DNA of 6,443 bases from Bacillota bacterium (GTDB lineage: Bacteria > Bacillota > Clostridia > Christensenellales > Borkfalkiaceae), in contig JAETTR010000073.1 in the NCBI GenBank assembly GCA_021768985.1, positions 1-6,443 on the forward strand. The letters are read 5' to 3'. The translations under genes and the position numbers were made by a program. Below are positions 1 to 4,211 of this stretch, piece after piece (position 1 is the stretch's first letter; every line of letters starts with the position of its first letter). Under the pieces are notes generated by a model that worked only from the letters and a program-made list of their open reading frames with translations, made no database searches and was not told where the DNA came from.

Positions 1-600
1 GTATTCCGACCCTTGCACGCCGTTGATTTTGTTATACGAACACATGACCGAAACGGGCTTCGCCTCGCACGCGATCTCGAACGGTTTATAGTAGATTTCG
101 CGCAGCGTCCGCTCGTCTATCTCGCTCGACTGCTGCATACGGTTGTATTCGAGATTGTTCGCGCAGAAATGCTTTAAGCACACGCCAGTGCCCTCTTGCT
201 GCATGGCAGAAATATAATCGCGCGCGATCACACCAGCCAGATACGGGTCCTCCGAGAAATATTCGAAGTTTCTCCCGCAAAGAGGATTGCGCTTGATATT
301 CACGCCGGGACCCAAAATGATATCCACGCCCAAATCGAGGCTGTCGTCCGCCACGCATTCGGCATAGCTATGCACCGTATCCAAATTCCAAGTGTTTGCC
401 AACATCTGCGACGAAGGATAGGAAACGGACGGCTTATCTCCCCCGCCCCAATCCTCGGCATTTGCGGGCATTCTCACGCCCATGCTTGCATCAGTCACTC
501 TGATAAACGGAATTTTCCCATTCAAATTGCACGTGTGCCAGCAATCCTTACCGCAAATCAACCGCAGTTTTTCTTCCGTTGTCAGATCTTTTACGTTCAT
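1..600 (-). CDS. Glycoside hydrolase family 3 enzyme (beta-glucosidase/beta-xylosidase type), N-terminal part, truncated by window edge
   Basis: Reading the minus strand from the ATG at 600 gives 200 codons with no stop before the left edge, so the 3' part is missing. The translation is a clear GH3 N-terminal TIM-barrel domain: an LTTEEKLRLICG opening (residues 6-17), TDASMGVR (36-43) where many GH3 enzymes have a DGPxGxR substrate-binding loop, GPGVNIKRNPLCGRNFEYF (97-115) followed by SEDPYLAG, the KHF..NN.E..R motif (143-154), and VMCSYNKINGV (185-195). The catalytic nucleophile Asp (SDW motif) normally follows shortly after this point and lies outside the window, as does the acid/base. There is no signal peptide, and nine cysteines occur in 200 residues, so a cytoplasmic enzyme is inferred. 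GH3 enzymes release terminal beta-linked glucose, xylose, arabinose or GlcNAc; the exact specificity cannot be read here. The start is fixed by the ATGA overlap with the GH42 stop codon. Only a weak AAGGGT about 12 bases upstream could serve as ribosome binding site, so translational coupling is likely. Confidence 0.93.
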   Translation of the reverse strand, partial: MNVKDLTTEEKLRLICGKDCWHTCNLNGKIPFIRVTDASMGVRMPANAEDWGGGDKPSVSYPSSQMLANTWNLDTVHSYAECVADDSLDLGVDIILGPGVNIKRNPLCGRNFEYFSEDPYLAGVIARDYISAMQQEGTGVCLKHFCANNLEYNRMQQSSEIDERTLREIYYKPFEIACEAKPVSVMCSYNKINGVQGSEY

Positions 601-2540
601 TGTTTTTTCATTACCCTTACTTGATATGGTTGAATTTCGACTTTACCCGAATAAGTCTCGCCCGTAATCAGATCGGTATAATCGCCGTTTAAGAGAATAA
701 ATCCGCTCTTATTCTCGGTTTCTACGGCAATAATGCCGTTTTGTTCGCCCGTGCGTTCGGTAAGAATTACGTTTCCGCTTGCCTCGGCAATGGGCACGCG
801 GTTCACAAGCCGCAGGATATCCCCGTGCGAAAGGACGCTGCCGACCAAAATCACTTTCCCCTTGCCGACCTTCCGCTCAGTAATCACCGAAAGCGGCGCA
901 AACTCGCCCGCCGCGTAGTGCGCAAGGCTCTTTGTGCCCTCGTTGCACTCGAACGCATCGTAGCACATACTCACGGCACACTCGCCGTCATTTGTCCACT
1001 GCGCCTTGAATACCTCGTTATCGAGCGGCTTTTGGTATTTCGTATATACGCCCGCAAGTTCTTCGAGGAAAGAATACGGCGCATGCGTGTACCGCTTTAC
1101 GTTTTCGTCCATGATATCACTCATCGGTCCTACGATCCACGTGCCGCCCGCTTTCACCCATTCGGTAACACGCTCTTTGAACCCGTTCTCGTCAGTACAC
1201 GCTAAAAACGGCGATATAATCACTTCATATCCGTCTAATCCGTGTTGCGTGTCGATCACGTCTACGTTATGGTGACGGAACGCCGCGTAATAATGCTTCA
1301 TCAGCGTTTCGCGGTAATTAAAATTTTTTAAGAGCGGCGCGCATTCCAGATTATTATACGCCGTGCTCGAATAGTGTAGCGCAATTTTGCTTTGAATGCA
1401 AGTGCCTGTTAAAAATTCTTCGCACTTTTTGAAATCTTCGCTTGCTCGCTTTACTTCCTCCGTCACGCGGTAGCTTCTTCCCGCCGAAGAGTACAGCGCG
1501 CCGTGCCCGATCTCATGTCCGTTGGGGTGTGCGCGGAACAGCCAATATAAGTTCATTTCCGCGCCCTTGGCAACGGGAAGCCATGTATTCGCATAGCAAT
1601 TCCCCACGGGGCGGTAACCGCCTTCGGCATACTCGCTCCCGTTCCAGCCCACCTGTGTTTCCATGATCCAGAATGGTTTGTTTTTGATGCTCCGCACGAA
1701 ATCGTAGGCAAACGCCGTATCAGGCAGCCGTACGGCGGTGTCGTAGTGGTTATACTGCACAACGTCCAACTTTTCGTTTAGATGATAATAGGACAGCGAA
1801 TTGTGCTGCATCATATTCGTACCCAAGTTTTCGTAGCTATAATTATGTAAAATTTCCGCTTGTTCTTCCGCGTAGCTTTTAATTTGCGCGCACTGAAAAT
1901 CCCGCCACGCTTTCCTGAGTGACGGATGCCGCCATTGCCTCGGATACGGCGGTTTGATATCCTCGAAGCTATCGTAATTCAACGACCAACGCGCCATGCC
2001 CCAAGCCTTGTTGAGCTTTTCCGTCGTGCCAAACTTCTCTTTCAGATATGTACGAAACGCATTTTTACAATTTTCGCAATAGCACCCCTCGGAATACGGA
2101 AACAATTCGTTATCTATCTGCCAGCCGATCACGCCCTTGTGCCCCGCAAATGTCTTTGCAAGCTCGGTAACGATTAGGCGATTCTTTTCGCGCGCAACGG
2201 GCGAGGTCTTGCAGACGTGACAGCGCGACGAAACGTCCGCGCGGACAAGATCGTGCATGATCATGCGCATTTCGGGATACTTATTGAGCATCCAATGGGG
2301 CGGGGTCGCCGTAGGCGTGCACAAAACGGTGGAAATGCCGTTTTCGTACAGCTTATCCACCACGCGTACAAGCCACGATAAATCGAACTTGCCCTCTGCG
2401 GGTTCCATTTTACCCCAGGCAAATTCGCCGATCCGCAAACAATTCACGCCGACTTCCTTGCACCGCGCTATATCCTTTTCAATTTCGCTCTCGTCCCATA
2501 GCTCGGGGTAATACGCCGCGCCCACATAGATTTTATCCAT
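597..2540 (-). CDS. Glycoside hydrolase family 42 enzyme, beta-galactosidase type
   Basis: This encodes 647 residues, within the usual GH42 size. Residues 1-375 form the TIM barrel, starting with GAAYYPELW (7-15). The acid/base Glu is E145 in GWQIDNEL and the nucleophile Glu is E294 in WIMETQVG. C107 (or C110), C153, C155 and C158 match the structural zinc site of GH42 enzymes such as the Thermus A4 enzyme. Residues about 383-575 look like the glutamine-amidotransferase-like trimerisation domain (ISPFLA, WVKAGGTWIVGP), and about 587-647 the small C-terminal beta domain. The family hydrolyses terminal beta-D-galactosides; some members prefer alpha-L-arabinopyranosides. No signal peptide is seen, so it should act in the cytoplasm on imported oligosaccharides. 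I chose ATG 2540 rather than the in-frame ATG at 2597 because a strong AAGGA lies seven bases upstream and family homology begins right after it. The segment after the nucleophile (about 331-354) departs from the common FFQWR..GG.EKFHGA pattern, suggesting a divergent subgroup. The stop overlaps the GH3 start by 4 bp. Confidence 0.95.
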   Translation of the reverse strand: MDKIYVGAAYYPELWDESEIEKDIARCKEVGVNCLRIGEFAWGKMEPAEGKFDLSWLVRVVDKLYENGISTVLCTPTATPPHWMLNKYPEMRMIMHDLVRADVSSRCHVCKTSPVAREKNRLIVTELAKTFAGHKGVIGWQIDNELFPYSEGCYCENCKNAFRTYLKEKFGTTEKLNKAWGMARWSLNYDSFEDIKPPYPRQWRHPSLRKAWRDFQCAQIKSYAEEQAEILHNYSYENLGTNMMQHNSLSYYHLNEKLDVVQYNHYDTAVRLPDTAFAYDFVRSIKNKPFWIMETQVGWNGSEYAEGGYRPVGNCYANTWLPVAKGAEMNLYWLFRAHPNGHEIGHGALYSSAGRSYRVTEEVKRASEDFKKCEEFLTGTCIQSKIALHYSSTAYNNLECAPLLKNFNYRETLMKHYYAAFRHHNVDVIDTQHGLDGYEVIISPFLACTDENGFKERVTEWVKAGGTWIVGPMSDIMDENVKRYTHAPYSFLEELAGVYTKYQKPLDNEVFKAQWTNDGECAVSMCYDAFECNEGTKSLAHYAAGEFAPLSVITERKVGKGKVILVGSVLSHGDILRLVNRVPIAEASGNVILTERTGEQNGIIAVETENKSGFILLNGDYTDLITGETYSGKVEIQPYQVRVMKKQ

Positions 2541-2552
2541 ATTCCTTTCCTT
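2541..2552 (-). promoter_or_regulatory. Ribosome binding site of the GH42 gene
   Basis: The minus strand reads AAGGAAAGGAAT directly before ATG 2540. The first AAGGA (2552-2548) sits seven bases from the start codon, an ideal Shine-Dalgarno spacing. This decides the start in favour of MDKIYVG over the longer in-frame reading from 2597, whose 19 extra residues (rich in Arg/Lys) have no family match and would be encoded across the intergenic hairpin. Confidence 0.8.
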
Positions 2553-2556
2553 TTTG

Positions 2557-2584
2557 AAAACAGGGCGGCAACTGAGCCGCCTTG
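2557..2584 (-). terminator. Intergenic stem-loop, possible weak terminator or mRNA processing/stability hairpin
   Basis: In the RNA sense the sequence is GGCGGC-TCAGTT-GCCGCC (2581-2564), a perfect 6-bp GC stem with a 6-base loop. It can be extended by CA/TG pairs across one A-C mismatch (2584-2582 with 2563-2561). The bases after it read TTTTC (2560-2556), a short U-run. It lies between the esterase stop and the GH42 ribosome binding site. The U-run is too short for an efficient terminator. Partial attenuation that lowers GH42/GH3 expression, or protection of the upstream mRNA, are equally plausible. Confidence 0.35.
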
Positions 2585-2605
2585 CCTTCGTCTGCATTTA
2601 TGTTG

Positions 2606-4150
2606 TTATTTCTTTTTCTTTTTGACGATCAGCGCCGCCGCAACCGCCGCGCCGATCACGACCGCGCCGACGGGGATTCCGATTGCAAGCCCGAGCTGAG
2701 TGCCCGTAAGCCCTTCCTTCGGCGCTTCTTTCTTGCGGAAAACGACCTTCACCGTGCCCGAAGTCGTCACGCTTTCAAGCGTATACTTCCCGTCTGCAAG
2801 CGTTAATTCCGTTTCGCCGAACTTCACGCTTTCCACCTCGTACCCCTCGGCGGGCGTTACCGTTACCATGAGCGCGCTCCCCTCTTCTACCGAGGTCGCG
2901 CCCTGTACGCTGCCCTGTGTCGAATCAAATTCGTATGCGATTTCAAACGACGCTTTCGCGCGCTCGAATACCGCTTCGCAGGTTACGCCCTTGCGCGGAT
3001 TCTGCGCCACGTATTTACCGTTTTGCACCTGTGCCGTTACGTTTCTGCCGTCGAACGTGAGCGATTTCAAAACGTAGCCCTCGTCCGCCGTCACTGTGAT
3101 CGTGAGTTCGGTTTTATCGTCATTAAACTCTTTTTCGATCGTTCCGCCCGCGCTCGTGCTTACATAAGCGTCCTCGAAACGGGCGTTCTGCAACAGCACG
3201 TCGCCGAAGCGGTTGCCGAGCGTTCGTTGATCCTGTTTCGTAAAGTGCCACTGATCGCTCCCCAATACCGTGCCGTCCGTATCGACGATAATCAAATCGT
3301 CCGTTTTTACCATATAAACGTTATTCATTTTCGCCGCGACAGAACGCTGTACTTCGATAAACGGCGGCACTTGCGGATTGTTTGCGCTTGCAAAAGAAGT
3401 CGCGATTTCGCCGATCACGAAGGGCATGGAAGAAAGCGTGCTGTCGTTCGTAACCGAAACGAGATCGGCGCGCAAATCGGTGATGAACGCCTCCAACAGC
3501 GTGCCGTATTCCTGCGGCACGCCCAAATCCGCTTCGCCCTGCATCCACGCCATGCCCTGCACCTTTACGGTGTAGCCGTGCTCGGTGAGCTGGGTATACA
3601 CGCCCGTAAAATTATCCACAAAACGCTGATACTGCACGCCCATGGGGCTTGCAGTACTCACCGAGCCGCCGCCCCATTGGGAACGGGAACACCAGTTCCC
3701 GAAATCGCCGTTCTGTCCTCCGCTTTCGCTTCCTCTGATACTCGTTCCGCCCGCGGCGGACTTGAACACAAGCGCCTTGTGTCCGCCCTTGTATTTTGCA
3801 TTCAGCTTTTCGGCAATACCGTATTCGGGACCGACAAAGCCCGTCGCCCTGCCGAACCCTTCTTTGACGGCAGGCTGAAAGGGATATTCGAGATAGCTGT
3901 GCGCCGAGGCACCGCTCGTGCGGTATCTGTCCACCTCGCCCGCGTAGCTCACGTTCTCGAACACGCCGTCCAGCTTTCTGCCTTTACTCGAATACCCCGC
4001 CGCATTGCTCTGCCCCGCGATCAGGTACATATCGATCGTCTTTTCTTCGCTTGTAACTGCCTGCGCAGAAATGCTTTTCGCGGGCAATGCGATCGTACCC
4101 GCCAAAAGCGCGCACGCGCCCAGCACGGAAAACATCTTTTTGAAGTTCAT
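2606..4150 (-). CDS. Secreted, membrane-anchored SGNH/SASA-domain carbohydrate esterase (sialate O-acetylesterase-like, CE6-like)
   Basis: This encodes 514 residues. A signal peptide has the n-region MNFKK, a hydrophobic core to about residue 22 and a likely cleavage after AQA (31). Residues about 38-325 form the SASA (DUF303) esterase domain: YLIAGQSNAAG (42-52) with nucleophile S48, SAAGGTSI (131-138) as the probable oxyanion segment, AWMQGEAD (201-208), and SDQWHF (298-303) with catalytic H302 and D299 or E206 as candidate third residue. Two InlB/'bacterial repeat'-like modules follow (about 328-396 and 404-472), both with the EGYxxxS pattern (EGYVLKSLTF, EGYEVESVKF). A membrane helix at about 485-509 and a terminal run of five lysines complete it. 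The ectodomain should face outside, anchored by its C-terminus; no LPXTG motif is present. The family deacylates sugars, for example O-acetyl sialic acids or acetylated xylan; the substrate is unknown here. An AAAGGAG site six bases before ATG supports the start. The gene lies 61 bp after the repeat protein, 65 bp before GH42. Confidence 0.92.
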   Translation of the reverse strand: MNFKKMFSVLGACALLAGTIALPAKSISAQAVTSEEKTIDMYLIAGQSNAAGYSSKGRKLDGVFENVSYAGEVDRYRTSGASAHSYLEYPFQPAVKEGFGRATGFVGPEYGIAEKLNAKYKGGHKALVFKSAAGGTSIRGSESGGQNGDFGNWCSRSQWGGGSVSTASPMGVQYQRFVDNFTGVYTQLTEHGYTVKVQGMAWMQGEADLGVPQEYGTLLEAFITDLRADLVSVTNDSTLSSMPFVIGEIATSFASANNPQVPPFIEVQRSVAAKMNNVYMVKTDDLIIVDTDGTVLGSDQWHFTKQDQRTLGNRFGDVLLQNARFEDAYVSTSAGGTIEKEFNDDKTELTITVTADEGYVLKSLTFDGRNVTAQVQNGKYVAQNPRKGVTCEAVFERAKASFEIAYEFDSTQGSVQGATSVEEGSALMVTVTPAEGYEVESVKFGETELTLADGKYTLESVTTSGTVKVVFRKKEAPKEGLTGTQLGLAIGIPVGAVVIGAAVAAALIVKKKKK

Positions 4151-4156
4151 GTTTTG

Positions 4157-4194
4157 CTCCTTTCGGCATTTCCCTCTCCCCGAAAGGAGAGGGA
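4157..4194 (-). promoter_or_regulatory. Leader of the esterase gene: ribosome binding site with two competing hairpins
   Basis: The Shine-Dalgarno AAAGGAG occupies 4163-4157, six bases before ATG 4150. In the RNA sense, structure A pairs TCCCTCTCC (4194-4186) with GGAGAGGGA (4179-4171), a perfect 9-bp stem with loop TTTCGG, leaving the Shine-Dalgarno free. Structure B pairs CTCCTTTCGG (4189-4180) with CCGAAAGGAG (4166-4157), a perfect 10-bp stem with a 13-base loop, burying the whole Shine-Dalgarno. They share 4189-4186, and the loop of A is part of the 5' arm of B, so they cannot coexist. The pairings are seen directly; a regulatory role is inferred. Alternatively this may be a dispersed palindromic intergenic element. 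No U-run follows, so it is not an intrinsic terminator. Confidence 0.5.
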
Positions 4195-4211
4195 TTACCG
4201 TAAGCGTACCG

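Noticed and set aside
2235..2266. Two 12-bp perfect palindromes, GTCCGCGCGGAC (2235-2246) and GCATGATCATGC (2255-2266)
   Set aside because: Both lie inside GH42 coding sequence, in codons for conserved barrel residues. One or two such palindromes are expected by chance in this length, and they have no loop or nearby regulatory context.
2541..2597. Longer GH42 start at ATG 2597
   Set aside because: The 19 extra residues are basic, lack family similarity and span the intergenic hairpin. ATG 2540 has a well-spaced AAGGA.
2541..2605. Internal promoter or catabolite-repression (cre) site before GH42
   Set aside because: I could not find a convincing -35/-10 pair or a cre-like palindrome in this gap, nor in the 61-bp gap before the esterase.
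4112..4150. Lipobox-like LGAC (residues 10-13) in the esterase signal peptide
   Set aside because: The cysteine is too close to the N-terminus and the hydrophobic core continues past it. An AQA signal peptidase I site at residue 31 fits better.
4171..4194. 9-bp palindrome after the repeat gene as an intrinsic terminator
   Set aside because: No run of U follows on either strand. The bases after it lead directly into the ribosome binding site of the next gene.
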